Positions 22,103 to 34,235 of a stretch of 64,000 bases of DNA are shown piece by piece. Below the pieces are notes generated by a model. It was not told the DNA's origin and ran no database searches. It worked only from the letters and a program-made list of their open reading frames with translations. The stretch is from assembly GCA_951799425.1 (NCBI GenBank), contig OX637393.1, forward strand, positions 8,812,244 through 8,876,243. Reading direction: 5' to 3'. This DNA is from Ilex aquifolium (taxonomy: Eukaryota; Streptophyta; Magnoliopsida; Aquifoliales; Aquifoliaceae). The position numbers and the translations under genes are program-made. The number at the start of each line of letters is the position of its first letter. Position 1 is the first letter of the stretch.

Positions 22103-22338
22103 GGTATTCTAGGTAGTAAAAGTGAAAGGGCCATGAAAGGTAATAGAAAAGTTTAAGGGTACCACTTGTTTTGCCTAGGGCTTTGGGCTCTAAATTAGGC
22201 TAATGGATATTGTTAATCAAAGTATTCTAGGCAGGAAAAGTGAATGATCATGAGAGGTAATAGAAAAAGTTAAAGGGTACCCTCCTTAATTTGCCTAAGC
22301 CTTGGGGAACTAAATTAACTCATGGATATTGTTATCTT
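22103..22338 (+). repeat. tandem duplication, ~118-base unit
   Basis: Two direct copies share GTATTCTAGG, AGTGAA, GGTAATAGAAAA, AAGGGTACC, TTGCCTA and ATGGATATTGTTA in the same order, with scattered substitutions and small indels. It is non-coding and lies just before a GA microsatellite. Confidence 0.7.
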
Positions 22339-22343
22339 TTGTT

Positions 22344-22385
<42 letters not shown>

Positions 22386-22662
22386 GGGGCATAGTCTAGG
22401 GTTTGGAGCCATGGACAGAGAATTATATTCCTGCATTAATTTAAGTGATCCTATTGATATTGTTTTATGAAGTCATAAACACGTAAAGATAAACAAGTGA
22501 TGTAAAGCATGGTGGTGTCAAACAAGTGAAAGCCATATGTGGGGTTTACATGTCATGGTGCAACCAATTTGATTATGAAACCAAAGTCTAGTTTAGTTGC
22601 CATTTGGCAACGGTAGCCTTTACTTGGTTCCTCAATTTGAGTTCGATTTTCAATTTTTTTAG

Positions 22663-23295
22663 GAAAAATTTCAGTCACATTTTTTTTAGTTTATCATATT
22701 TTTAAGAATATTCCCTATATTATTTAAAACATTATTGACACCTCTTCTAGTTTGTATTTAAATATCACTAACACCTCATACCATTAAACCACCATTTCTA
22801 ACAAAATTTTTTTTATCTAAAATATCAAAATTACCCCTAAATAAATTCCAAACAATCTTTTATTTACATAAAATTTGATTAAAACTTGATTCGATTAAAA
22901 TTTGATTCGAGCTAATTAAATTTTATTTTTTTATGTATTAAAATTGGAGCGCCGATTTGAGGTCAACATGATCTGTTAGAGCCAATTAAAATTCGATTCG
23001 ATTCGAGTCGATTAAAATTTAAAATTTTTTATTTATTAAAATTCGATTCAAATTTTTATCGGCTCGGATTTTAATAAGTAAAAAATTCATAAAATAAAGG
23101 GGGTCGTATTTAAGATATATCTATCTGGAAGGGGTGTGGATAGAGTTTTTTCTAAAATATATTACGGACAATTTAGTAAAATTATATTATAGTTAAGACT
23201 TTTAGTCTGACAGGAGGTGTCAGTGAAGATTCAAAAAATAGAGAGAATGTAATTAAAAATATGATAAATTAGAAAAAGTGTGGTTGAAATTTTTT
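22663..23295. mobile_element. foldback MITE, ~75-base terminal repeats
   Basis: The left end, with AAAAATTTCAGTCACA, TTTATCATATTTTTAA and TGACACCTC, is matched by the reverse complement at the right end, with GAGGTGTCA, AAATATGATAAA and GTGGTTGAAATTTTT. The core contains repeated AAAATTTGATTCGA-like words. No target duplication is clear. Confidence 0.55.
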
Positions 23296-24380
23296 CATTT
23301 TCATATTTTGTTTGTCCTCATACACTTGTAGAAAAAAAAAATTCAATTGCATTAAGTCACCCTCCACATTGATTTTTGTCAATACCCTCTCCATATGAAG
23401 GTCCTCATGGAGGGTCGGCATGTATTTCTAAGTTACATACTAAATTGAATTACACTAAAGAGTATTTGGTGGGAAAAAAAAAAAAAAAGCTTAGAAACAT
23501 TTGGGAAAGAGAAATTTGGATGTTTCTCTTTTGTCCATTTTCAAATTCATCTTCTTGGTTCAGCCTCCCCCTCCCCCCCACTCCCCACCCGAATACCATT
23601 ATGGTGGATTAGGTAAGGGAGCATTTGAAAAAGAGGGCTGGGGCTAGGTCATACATGTATACCTTAAGGGGGTGTTTGGTTTGACGGATAAAGTGCGATA
23701 AAACAAGTTGGATTGGGTAAAATAATCTGGGGGCTCACATATCCCTTGTTTGGATCCACATTTGTTCATGGGATACTCGTTGGGCTTGATTTACTCGGCC
23801 AGTAGGAAATTGGCAATTTATCCCGCCTAACCCAGATCAGCTTATACAACCTGAACTTTGGGATTAATAAGCCCAGCAATAGGATATTAGGTGAATTTAC
23901 ATAAAAGCCCTCCAACAGTACAATAGTCTATGATTTTTTACCCCATTTTCTCTCCACTTCTTCAGGCTGGTCCCCTCCAACAGCAAACGGCGCTCATTGG
24001 TCCTCATTGCCGAAGGTATCTCTCTCTCTCTCTCTACATTTCAATGTAGATATATACATACATATATATTTCTATATAGAAAAAAAAAAGGAATTTTTGT
24101 CTGTTTATATGGAAGGCTCTTCTTCCAGATTATTTGAGTCCAACCCTTTCTCTCTGTCTCTACCTGTGTCTATAAATATATATATATAAACACACACACA
24201 CACACATATATACACAAATATGTACATAAATTGTAAAAAAAAGGTAAATTTTGCCTGGAGATAGGGCTATGATATTCAATTTCTCACCCACAGGCTACAT
24301 CTCTGTTCAGGATGAAGTGGGTTTTTTTTTTCTTCCCTCCTCCAGTGATTGATGATTTGTTCATACATAGGGATTCAGCT
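23296..24380. other. spacer; possible host element of the Gypsy insertion
   Basis: No gene is seen. CTTAAGGGGGTGTTTGGTT near 23,663 resembles the start of the MITE at 29,287. The sequence near 29,200, ending ATCAAACACACTCTAAAAG, resembles its reverse. These may be the two ends of one older element split by the retrotransposon. CT and CA/TA microsatellites lie at about 24,017-24,215. Confidence 0.3.
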
Positions 24381-26746
24381 GTAACGCCCCAAAAACCACC
24401 TTGTAAGGCATTACCTTCTAACACCATTCATACCATGAGAGCAACTAATAAAATCCATAAATAACCGGGGTTCTTTAATTTAATAAAATTCGGGCAGAAT
24501 CTCTTTTGTTCGGGGAGCTCTACCCAAAACACAACATGTGCAATTATACTACATTGACCACACCGGATCCATTGATCCATAAAATATTTACAACATTATC
24601 CAAAAGAATAAGCCCAAACCATGGCTACTACATCAAAAGAATTACATTTGAACTTAGCAGCGAAAAGCGAAATAAACAAAATACTAGACTTTACATGATT
24701 GTACATAATTGTTCCTAGTCTAGCACAAAAATAAATGACATCTCTAGATGTCCCACTCGGGATCCAAGGACCCCTCTAATGAAGCTTCTCCATGGCCCAG
24801 CTCGTTAGCACCGAGCTCCTCCTCCAGCCCATAATCTGTAAAATGTTTAACTTTAGGGGGTGAGCACGAAGCTCTGTAGAAAAATCCTCACAAACTCGAA
24901 CAAGGTTTAGAAAATAGATAAGAACCGGTCGGTCTCATTTCGTAAATAACATATATCAATTTTGAAGGAAAAACATGACATTTTAAATAGATCTCAAGTT
25001 TAAGCCGTAACAATAATCAAGTGAAAGGTTAAGGTAAATTTCATAAAAATATATCATTTCCAACTTTAAGCCATTTAGGAAGGGCGCTTTCCGATGCATT
25101 GTCTCATACCAATGCACTGGCCAAGACGATCTAACCCATCATCCCATGTATATTGGTTCATCCCCGTACCATGTATGTTGATTGCTTCTCATGAATCTAC
25201 CCAACGATTATACCTAGTCCACCAATCATCATCACAATCACAAACACTTTAGGAAATGGCGTCTACCATCCCAATGACAGTGACGAGTCCCTTCCTAGGG
25301 AAAGTATAACATCCCTTGTTCGAACTCTCGTGAACGATAGTGGTCGCATTACCAAATGACAATCCACTACAAGTGTTAGGAAACCATCTCACCCCCACTG
25401 GGATAGACTAACATCTAACACTCTACGGCATCTCTCGATGGCAATCCAAGTCCATCACAACAACCATACAAATGAGGAAACCAAAATATTCTCAATTCAC
25501 CAACAATTCCAAATAAATACAAACTCCACAATTTCTCATTTTACAAGCATATCTCAAAAATCCCCAAATCTATCATGTAACAATTCCAATGACCAATTAA
25601 GGAAAAATACAAGAGATCACAACAACATCATTTATTACTCAACACAAAGCACTAAAGTTTTAGAAATCAAGAACAAACGAATATTGAGAGAAAAGTCCAC
25701 CTCTCATGAGAACAAGGGTTTTCAAAACAAGAAATAGAGGTTTCATGGCAATCTAACCATAACCTTGTTTTAAACATGATAATATTTGCAAGAATATCAA
25801 AAATCAAAGATTTCCTAACACATATCTAAGATTTAGAGTCAAAAACATATATATATATAGCCCTAGCCTCAATGAACAAGAGTGAGAGAAACCCCTACCT
25901 TGAATCAAAGATTCCAAGTGAAAGCCCAAGCCCTATAGACCTCATTCTTCCCTTTTCTTCCTCCCTTAATCTTCATCTAAGGTTCCAAGAGGTGTGGGGT
26001 GAGAGTGGAGTGAAAGAAATGGGAGTAAAGGGTCAGTCAATGTTTTAAACACAGCCAACCCCGAAAAATACTGTTCACAGACTGTTTTTGTTTTCTTCAA
26101 AATTACGGTTTTGCCACTAAAATCTCCAATTTGATCCATATGACTACCCTAAGGTTTTTCGACGTTCCGGATTCATTTTTAATGTTATTTTAACCTAAAA
26201 ACATTTATTTTTATGATTTATTTCAAATTAAAATAAATTTACACTCGAAATACTAAAATTACTATTTTATTCTTACGGTTTCAATATATTGATGAGAATG
26301 CAAAATGTCATATTTTTCTATTTTAATATTTAGCCTTTTATACTTATTTGAAGCCTAAATGTACTCATTATTCTTATATTTTGATTTAGGATGCAAATGG
26401 AGACGTTAAATGCAAAACAAAACTAATTGGACTATTTCGACATCGTTTCGTTATCTGGGCATAACTCTCTCATTCGAGCTCCGATTGAGATGATTCAAGA
26501 TGCTATGGAACGCTAAGAAAGAGTTCTACAACTTCCATGTTTTGAGTTTTAAGAGATATTGACTGCATCAAAATCTAAATTGGGCTTGAAGTTGCAACTA
26601 ATACACTGTTCACGTGCACTGTTTATATTCTAAAATCTGGTGCACGAAAATTCCAGTGGACTTTATTTTATTTTTACGTCATTACATATATAAGAATCAC
26701 TAAACAAGTACATTACTATATTAATATAAATATGTGGGGGTTTACA
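24381..26746 (-). mobile_element. Ty3/Gypsy long terminal repeat (3' LTR)
   Basis: The plus strand starts TGTAACGCCCC and ends TTTACA, giving the TG...CA boundaries of an LTR read on the minus strand. Directly beyond the right end, the minus strand has a polypurine tract (AAGGGGGGTGGAT, 26,747-26,759), the usual position for second-strand priming. The integrase tail of the same orientation ends at 26,788. A length of 2,366 bases is long but within range for chromovirus-type plant Gypsy LTRs. The left boundary is inferred from the TG and the GCCCC symmetry; no 5' LTR exists in the window to compare. Confidence 0.65.
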
Positions 26747-26787
26747 ATCCACCCCCCTTAAAGAAAGTTTCGTCCTCGAAACTTACC

Positions 26788-28140
26788 TCAAGTAACGAAT
26801 AAGTGCGGGTACTTCTCTCGCATTTCTAGCTCCAGTTCCCAAGTAGCTTCTTCCACTCCATGGTATTGCCACAAAACCTTCACTAGTCGGATGACTTTGT
26901 TACGGAGCACCTTCTCTTTGGCGTCAAGAATCTTCACCGGTTGTTCTTCATAGGTAGGGGTGGCAATCGTGTCGTGTTGTGTCGGGTTCGTGTCGTGTCG
27001 AATATTAGTCGTGTCGAACATTAGTCAACCCAAACCCAAACCATTTAATAATCGTGTCGTGTCGTGTTGACCTGTTTATTTTCGTGTCGTGTTCGTGTTC
27101 GTAATCGTGTTGACCCACATAAACTTTGAATAAAAAATTTAACTCTAAGATTTTATTTTCACTTAATTGAATCTTTCCTCATACTTTTTCTACAAACTAA
27201 AAATTAACTTAATAATAATAATGAGCATTCATATTTTTTTTTTATACAATAATTATGTCAGTGCTCGATAAACAGTTACAAATAATTAATATTTTATTTC
27301 TATAATACTAATTAAATATGCTAATCGTATATCGCGCAATCAATTAAACATTAGAAGTAATGGATAAAACAAGCCATCAGAACATGAAAACTCATACATG
27401 CAACGAAAAGGTCAGGTCAATCTCCTTCGAGTTAAAAATTCCGTGTTGACGGGTCAATTCGGGTTAAGCGGGTTCGTGTCGTGTACGACCCATTAAAATT
27501 TCGTGTTGACGGGTCGTGTCATACACGGGTCGTGTCAAAAAACTAGTCAACCCAAACCCATTTATTCGTGTCGTGTTCGTATCGGGTTATCGTGTCGTGT
27601 CAAATATTGCCACCCCTATTCATAGGTGGCTCCATCTTGAATTTTAATATCTTCCAAGTCTACGACCGGCGTTGCATCCGATTGACACTTTCTCAACATC
27701 GACACGTGGAACACGTCATGTACCCCAGACAACTGAGCTGGTAACCACAACTGATACGCTGTTTTGCCCACAACTTTGATCACTTCAAATAGCCCGGTAT
27801 ATTTTGGCGCTAACTTTCCCTTCTTGCCGAATCTAAATACTTCTTTCTTGGGTGACACTTTGAGGAACACGTAGTCTCCCACTTTGAATTCCAAGGGTCT
27901 TCGTCTTTGATTCGCATAGCTTTTCTGTCGACTTTGTGCCGTGCGTAGTCTCTCTCGGATGAGTTGAATTTTCTCGGTAGTTTTTCGAACAATCTCCGAT
28001 CCAAACAAACTACACTCGCCGGCTTCCAACCAACACGTCGGGGATCTACACGGTCTTCCATACAATGCTTCATACGATGTCTTCCATAAAAATTGGAATG
28101 AAATATAAAGGTGGACAAGTACTTGACCTCCTTCTTCCAT
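26788..28140 (-). pseudogene. Ty3/Gypsy polyprotein C-terminal fragment (integrase tail), interrupted
   Basis: Two open segments on the minus strand (28,140-27,616 and about 26,946-26,788) together correspond to the end of a plant Gypsy polyprotein. Visible hallmarks are YEALYGRPCRSP, the KSYANQRRRPLEFKVGD block, a GPY/F-type segment with GKLAPKY, VHDVFHVSMLRK, and a chromo-like tail with KVLWQYHGVEEATWE. The reading frame is broken by a 664-base hAT element at 26,955-27,618. Everything upstream (protease, reverse transcriptase, RNase H, integrase core) is absent beyond 28,140, so the copy is truncated and dead. Confidence 0.88.
26955..27618. mobile_element. hAT MITE nested in the Gypsy fragment
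   Basis: The termini are TAGGGGTGGCAAT and ATTGCCACCCCTA. The 8-base repeat TTCATAGG flanks it at 26,947-26,954 and 27,619-27,626. Element plus one duplicate is 672 bases, a multiple of three, so the host reading frame on either side is still in register. Both ends carry repeated GTGTCGTGT words, likely subterminal repeats. It is younger than the retrotransposon it interrupts. Confidence 0.9.
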
Positions 28141-29286
28141 ATCTAAAAAAATACATATACCAATTTTGTTTACTTTTGGGCTATGTGTTACTGTTAGTTT
28201 TTCAACGATCTAATCGTTCAAATATTTGTTAACTTTTTTAGGTATTTCTAATTGCCAACTCGATGTCCAGTCCATCACTGAGGTATTTTCATCTATTCCC
28301 GGTTGTTTAAACGTGTTGTCAATTGGCCAATTTGCATAATTTTTTCAACATATTATGTATTTGTTTGTTAGAAGTTATTTGCATAATTGGATAGTGTTGG
28401 TTCATCACCGTCTGTTAATTCTCCAAGGCATGTCGATGTTATAGTCATCGATGATTGACTGCGTAAGCGATATTTATGTGCAGGGTTTGCAGTTAATATT
28501 TTTATTTGTATGTACTTGTATGTGTATTATATTTTGTACGTCCCACAAGCCATTTTGGTAATTACTCGACAACGCTTGTGGTAGTGTAGGATGTACGCAT
28601 TATGTGTTCATATGGCTTCAACAAACAATTTGAAATATGTTGCATTTATTTTGTACGAATAGGTTAAGACAACTAGTAATATGGACGTGTACGGTACGAA
28701 ATATGAACCAGAATGTCTTATACTTTTGTACTTTTTTGGTATAAACCAACGGTTAATTAATGTTATGGTTCATGTCAATTTCGGTTGATGTATTTTCTCA
28801 TATATTCTGATTTTTTTCTCATTTTTTTATATCTTTGGTGGATGAAATTAATTTGTGAGCGACTTATAAACTTGTATTCTAAAATCATCGTGTAATAGTT
28901 GGAATTTTACAATACATAAGCATTCTTACATTTTTCACAATATTAAAGTGGTAACGAACAATTCGCAAGCCAAAAAGGAGATAGGATTGGATAGGATTCA
29001 AAGAGTAAAATAGTCAATTAATGTCAAAGTAATTAGATGTTTAATAAAAAAATGTAGTTTGTCCATATCTCATCCACATCATAAATCACTATCCAAAGTA
29101 GGGATTGGATAACATAAATTGTTTTTATCTCCCTACAAATCCAGCCCATTTGAATTTCACTGGATTAGTTTGACATTTAAATCCAGTTCAGTCTAGTCTA
29201 TCCATGAATTATCAAACACACTCTAAAAGTATATAATTACCCCCTCCCCCCTCCCTAGCCCCCAAAATGAGGAAAAAAAAACCTTA
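28141..29286. other. spacer right of the Gypsy fragment
   Basis: No gene is seen. The sequence is AT-rich with no retrotransposon similarity, so the Gypsy copy is truncated at its left-reading end. The stretch from about 28,960 has words like GGATTGGATAGGATTC and ends ATCAAACACACTC near 29,224. Confidence 0.35.
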
Positions 29287-30180
29287 AGGGTGTGTTTGGG
29301 TAGTGGGATAAAAGGGGTTAACACCCATAAGGATAGCTAAATAAAGTAGTGGGTCCTATTTATTTTTTGTTTGGGAAGCATTTTTTGAGATAGGATAACA
29401 ATCTCGGGTCAAGCCTTGATCCGGTTGTTACAGTGGTTCATAACCCAACTACACCGGTTATAATTAACTCACCCCTCCCATGGGTTACAAACCCAGTCAA
29501 TGGGTTACCCCCCCCCCCCCCAAAGACATATTTTCCCCTCTCTTTCTCTTCTCACTCTCGTCCAACATCACTGTGGCTGGTGCACAGAGGCAACGATGAA
29601 GACGAGATAAGCCATCAACCCCCCTCCCCCACCTCTCTCTCTCGCTTTACTGTCAAAGAGGACACCCAACTTCTACAAATTTTTCTGTTCAAAGGGGTTG
29701 TTCTGTTGTCTTCTACAGATTTTTCTGTTCAAGGTTCTCTGCCTAAGACATTGAAGAAGATGCTGGCTCAAGATCAAGTAGGATTTTCTGTTCAAGCCTC
29801 GGTTTTGTTTGCATTTTGAAGGACTAAAGCCTTATTTGGCTTTATTTCCTTCTATGTTTTGATTCTTGTAATTGTTTGTTTCTTTCAAATAAAATCCTCT
29901 TTCATAAAAAAAAAAAAAAAAATTGTAAATGTTTATAGGTTAAGTGAGAAATCCAAACAAAGGATTGTATTGAATTGAATATGTCAATGGATAAAATGGT
30001 AAATGTCTACAAAAATAAATATTAAAGTCTATGGGCCATGAAATTGAATTGTTCCTTGCCAAACAATGGTTTGGATTGGATAGTAAACATAACTCATTCA
30101 ATTAAGTGGTTGATTGGGTTTGGGTGGGATGGATTAGGAAACAAAAAATCATATATTTGCCGGTTATCCAAACGCACCCT
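29287..30180. mobile_element. PIF/Harbinger-like or hAT-like MITE with GGGTGTGTTTGG ends
   Basis: The left end AGGGTGTGTTTGG is matched at the right end by CCAAACGCACCCT. The flank is TTA on the left and ATA on the right, so the target duplication is doubtful. The interior contains a 128-codon open frame (29,433-29,819, +) rich in Pro and Ser, with a C-rich tract and CT repeats. It matches no protein family I recognise and I do not call it a gene. Confidence 0.5.
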
Positions 30181-30606
30181 ATAATAGTATACAACCCCCC
30201 CACCCCCCCCCCCCCCCCCCAAAAAAAAAAAACAACACACATATTTATATATACCTAGGGCACTGACCATGTGTTCATGTTACTAATTATAGATTAAGTA
30301 ATTCATTAACGCCATTGTTATGTTTCCCAAAATATTTCAAGTTTTGCATTTCAAATTAGTTCTGATGATTTGACTATTCATACTAATTCAATTATTTATA
30401 TTCTTTTTGTTATAGGGTGTTCAAGTTTGTGCCTACCATTCTACCGACTATTCCCTTGAACTCAACGGTTAGCCACCGTAATTTAAATTGAGTTAAAACA
30501 TATCTATTTAGAGACAAAAGTCACTATTCATATTCACCTGACATACAAAATTCTAAATATAGTTTGAAATGTACCCATTACTTGTGTGTGTGTGTGTGTG
30601 TATGTG

Positions 30607-30654
<48 letters not shown>

Positions 30655-33569
30655 TGTATTCAAGACAGGGCAAAGGGTAAGAGGAAATATATGGAGGGTC
30701 ACATTATAGAATTCAGAACCTCTGATTTTTTACTGAAATACTGACACTATTCCCTGAGTCCTAAAATATGAAGCATTGGTGGAAGTGTAGATAAAGTATC
30801 TTTGACTGCTTTCAAAGAATTACTCTAATTATAATAATATTATAATAGGTATAAAATAATCAAAATTTTGGGCAAGTATATAATAATCAAGTTTCATGGG
30901 GGGCCGGGGGGGGGGGGTTTATGCTATTTATATGATCGGCAAAACCTCTGCGCGCGAGGAACTCATACTAACGTTATTAAGTTAAATTTGTCCAAAAACT
31001 TTTTTTTTTTTTTTTGTTCAACGGTGATGGGTGTTTTAGTCAGTTTACGTGTATTCCGACAAATTTTCACTTCAGTCCGATCAAAAATAGGTCATCCACG
31101 CTGAGACTATGAAATTCATGGGGATAAATTTCTCATGCCTTAACTTTAAAAAATTGTCAAAATTTAAATTCAGAACGTATGAATTTACAACTCGTCTCTT
31201 TTTTCTCCAGAAGTTCTTATATACTTTTCTAGTCAAATGGAATTTCAAATTTACATTGAAGACCAAGTCATCCAACAATCATGGCGGGATTATTGAAAAT
31301 CATAACAAAACAAAGAGGCGAGATCCACTCCAATAATATTGTTTTAATTTTTCGTGTAAAAACGTCTCTTTTTTTTTTTTTTTGGGGGGGCATGCAATAC
31401 TAAATCATTTATCATGAATTATAGTCGTAGAACATATTATTGATCAGGATTAACGGACGAGAAATATGACTCTCACACTATCAAGTCATGTTATCTCTTT
31501 GTAATTTTTGATAAGATACGATGAAATTTCAAAAGTTATGTCGAAAAATAAGGTCACTCGATGACATTTTCGACATAAAAATTGAACCCCTACTTCCAAT
31601 TAATTTTAAGATAATAAGCTAATAACCCCTTTGTCACTAGAAATGGTTACATTATCAAAAACAACACTTAAAAGTGTCCCTTGAGTTGGATCCAAGGGTA
31701 GGTTGGGTAATCTTTTCTCATTTTCCTCAAAAGATATAAAAAAAATCTTCCATTTTCAAGTTTGCGACTCCACCGAATTAAGACAAATATTAGACTATTT
31801 GTGCTCGGCTCATTCACTCACAAGCGATGTTTGGGCTTAGCTTGAGCTTGTAACATCTTATTAAAGTTTTAGATAATACAAGGTGTCGTTGAACTTGTGA
31901 CATTCTATAAGATGTATGGCTCAAGTTTTTATGAACTTTTTTCTTTTTTAATATGAAAAACCATATTAAACATGTTAATGTTAATTTTAATAAGAAAAAA
32001 TTATTCTTCTTAATAAGTCAATGGTTGTTTCTTTCATTCAAAATATCACTCTCTCAATTCAAACATTTTGACAACTCTTTTATATAAGCTAGTCCTTGAA
32101 ACATTCTTCCACACATAAGTAATGACAACCTAGATTTTCAAGTATATATTTAAGATCCTTGACCAAAACATACAAATATTAGGAACTATTAAAGACTCTT
32201 GGAAAACATTAAAGAGTAATTTTCAAGTTATTAGGTAGGATAGACACTCTTCACTAAAATTATCATAACTACCCTAATTAACTCCAAATGATGCACTTTT
32301 TGTTGTGTAGAAAAGTTTATTTATAGAACTTTGCAATTGTATTTTCATTTCATCATTAAATGTTAGTAGCTGGGTATAATGCAAATTTTGGATATGCGTA
32401 ATTACTAAAAACCCGTGTATATTAGACAGACAAGATAAAACTCGAACTCCAAATTTTATGGTAATAAGTCCCAAAATTCCAATCCATATTATTTTGACAG
32501 GGTTTTTTAGTAAATTCTGCATATATATACTCGTACCACTAAAACATATAATAAAACAAAACGGATACATGGCTCTACGATTATGAAAATATACAAACAT
32601 TCAAGAATAAGATCAATACATGTAAACCCACACAGGTAGTCCAGCACGCGTGGGGTTGGACTTCAACGAAGTGTGGATCCGTATGTCAAGGAGTTCGATC
32701 CTTACGTTTGTTGTGTTTGTAAAGTACCAGAAATGTCCCTAAAAATTTGCACGTGATGGACACGTGATATTTTCCGTCAATTTTTGTGATGGAAGTTAGT
32801 GTTAAGGATCACATGAGCTCAATATTTGAATTTTAGAGACGAAATTAAAAATTTAAAAATTAAAGTAGGATGAGTGATAAACCTCATGAGTCAAAATAAA
32901 TGTGTACACAAAGATTCTGGTGGTACAAATCTTTGTCCTGCGAGGACAAAGGTGGTTCCTTTGATTGACCAAATGGAAATGGTGGAACTCACTGCCAAAA
33001 AAAGAAAGTTAAAGAGGGTTGAATCATGAAGCATGATCAGTGCATTTCAACGTGTTCTTTATGGCCCATGTTGTTCAGATTCTAATAGGGACCATATGAT
33101 CATACTTTTGGCTGTTACAAAAGGACACGTTTTGGAAGTTCAAAGAATCTGAACTTCCAGATTTGATTCTGATTGAATAGAAGATTTAATTAAAATGCGT
33201 GTAAGATAATTTGAATATCTTTGACCACAATATAATTAAAAAAAAAAAAGAGAGTAAGTCTTTCTAGTTTTCTAAATTTGAATATTTATTTAGGGTTTTA
33301 TTATGATACCCGGAAAAAAATTGAAGTATACTATTTATCACTTTTTTTGAATATTTATATATTTTTTTGGGTGAAATCAACTAATTTTTAGGATGTATTC
33401 ACTTTTTGGGTAGAAATTACTATTTTTTGGGGTATTTTTTTTTTTTGATACAGTACCAAAATTTTACTATTTGGTTCCGAAATGTTTCTCATCTATCTAA
33501 TATTACACATTACTCTTGAAAATATACTCCCATAAATTTGAACAATCCATGTCGTTTAAATTCAATAAA
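30181..33569. other. intergenic region
   Basis: No gene is supported. Poly-C/poly-A tracts occur near 30,190-30,232, and a (TG)n(GA)n microsatellite at 30,582-30,648. The open frame on the minus strand at 32,274-32,600 has no recognisable family or splice context. Confidence 0.4.
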
Positions 33570-34235
33570 TCTATATAATAAAGTATAATACAATTCAAAT
33601 CTCAAAAGATAAACAAAATAATTTTTATTTTTTGCGGTTAAGATCTTTTTAAATTTTACTTTAAAATTAATCCGACGGTTAATATTAACACCCCAAATTT
33701 AATAGAGAAAATGAGCTCTTAAGAGTGTGTTTGGGGTAACTTTTTAAAAGTGCTTATATGACTTATAACTTCTCATAAGTATAAAAAAAAAATAGTGTTT
33801 GGAACTGTCCCACTACCCCCACCGCCCCACCACCACCACCACTACCACCCCCACCACCACCTCTTCCACAACAACCACCATCCCCACTACCCCCTACTAC
33901 CCCCCCCCCCCCCATTATCACCACCGCTGCCGTCACCTTACCACCACCACCACTATCCCACCATCACCCTTACTACCACCATCCCCACCACCACCATCAC
34001 CATTGCCACCCACGACTGTCACCATCACAATCGGTCGTCGTCACCCATCACAACCATCATCATCTCCCACCACCACCATTGTTGTCAACCACCGCTCGCG
34101 CCCACTATAACTGGTGTTTAAATTTCTTTCTCTTTCTTTTATATTTGTAATTTGATTTAGGGCGTGAATACAAATATGTTTATTGTTAACCATTTTTTTT
34201 ATTATTTCGTGTCTTCAGGCACGGAAAACAACTAG
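33570..34235 (+). mobile_element. small non-autonomous Helitron, copy 1
   Basis: It begins TCTATATAATAAAGTATAAT after an A. It ends with the hairpin CGTGTCTTCAGGCACG (34,208-34,223), a short spacer, CTAG, and then the host T. This matches the Helitron rule of TC at the start, a 3' hairpin, CTRR at the end, and insertion between A and T without target duplication. The interior contains a CCACCA-type array (33,800-34,110). Copy 2, at 9,289-9,882, shares both ends. Confidence 0.8.
33800..34112. repeat. CCACCA-type trinucleotide-rich minisatellite
   Basis: Irregular CCACCACCACCATC and CCCCACTACC units fill the inside of Helitron copy 1. The open frames are His/Pro/Thr-rich products of the repeat. 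In the other Helitron copy the same position holds the complementary GGTGGC array. Confidence 0.85.

Larger units (their letters stand above)
18728..22662. other. intergenic region with short repeats
   Basis: No gene is supported. It contains a CT/CA microsatellite at 20,312-20,342, a GGTACC-type small foldback at about 21,124-21,347, a tandem duplication at about 22,103-22,338, and a GA microsatellite at 22,345-22,382. The short open frames here are interrupted and show no recognisable family. Confidence 0.4.

Noticed and set aside
29433-29819. 128-codon open frame, Pro/Ser-rich
   Set aside because: It lies inside a MITE, includes a poly-C run and CT repeats, and has no recognisable domain. 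A captured gene piece is possible but not supported.
32640-32740. tRNA- or SINE-like stretch with GAGTTCGATCC
   Set aside because: A B-box-like word is present, but no A box at the right distance, no cloverleaf and no target duplication could be seen.
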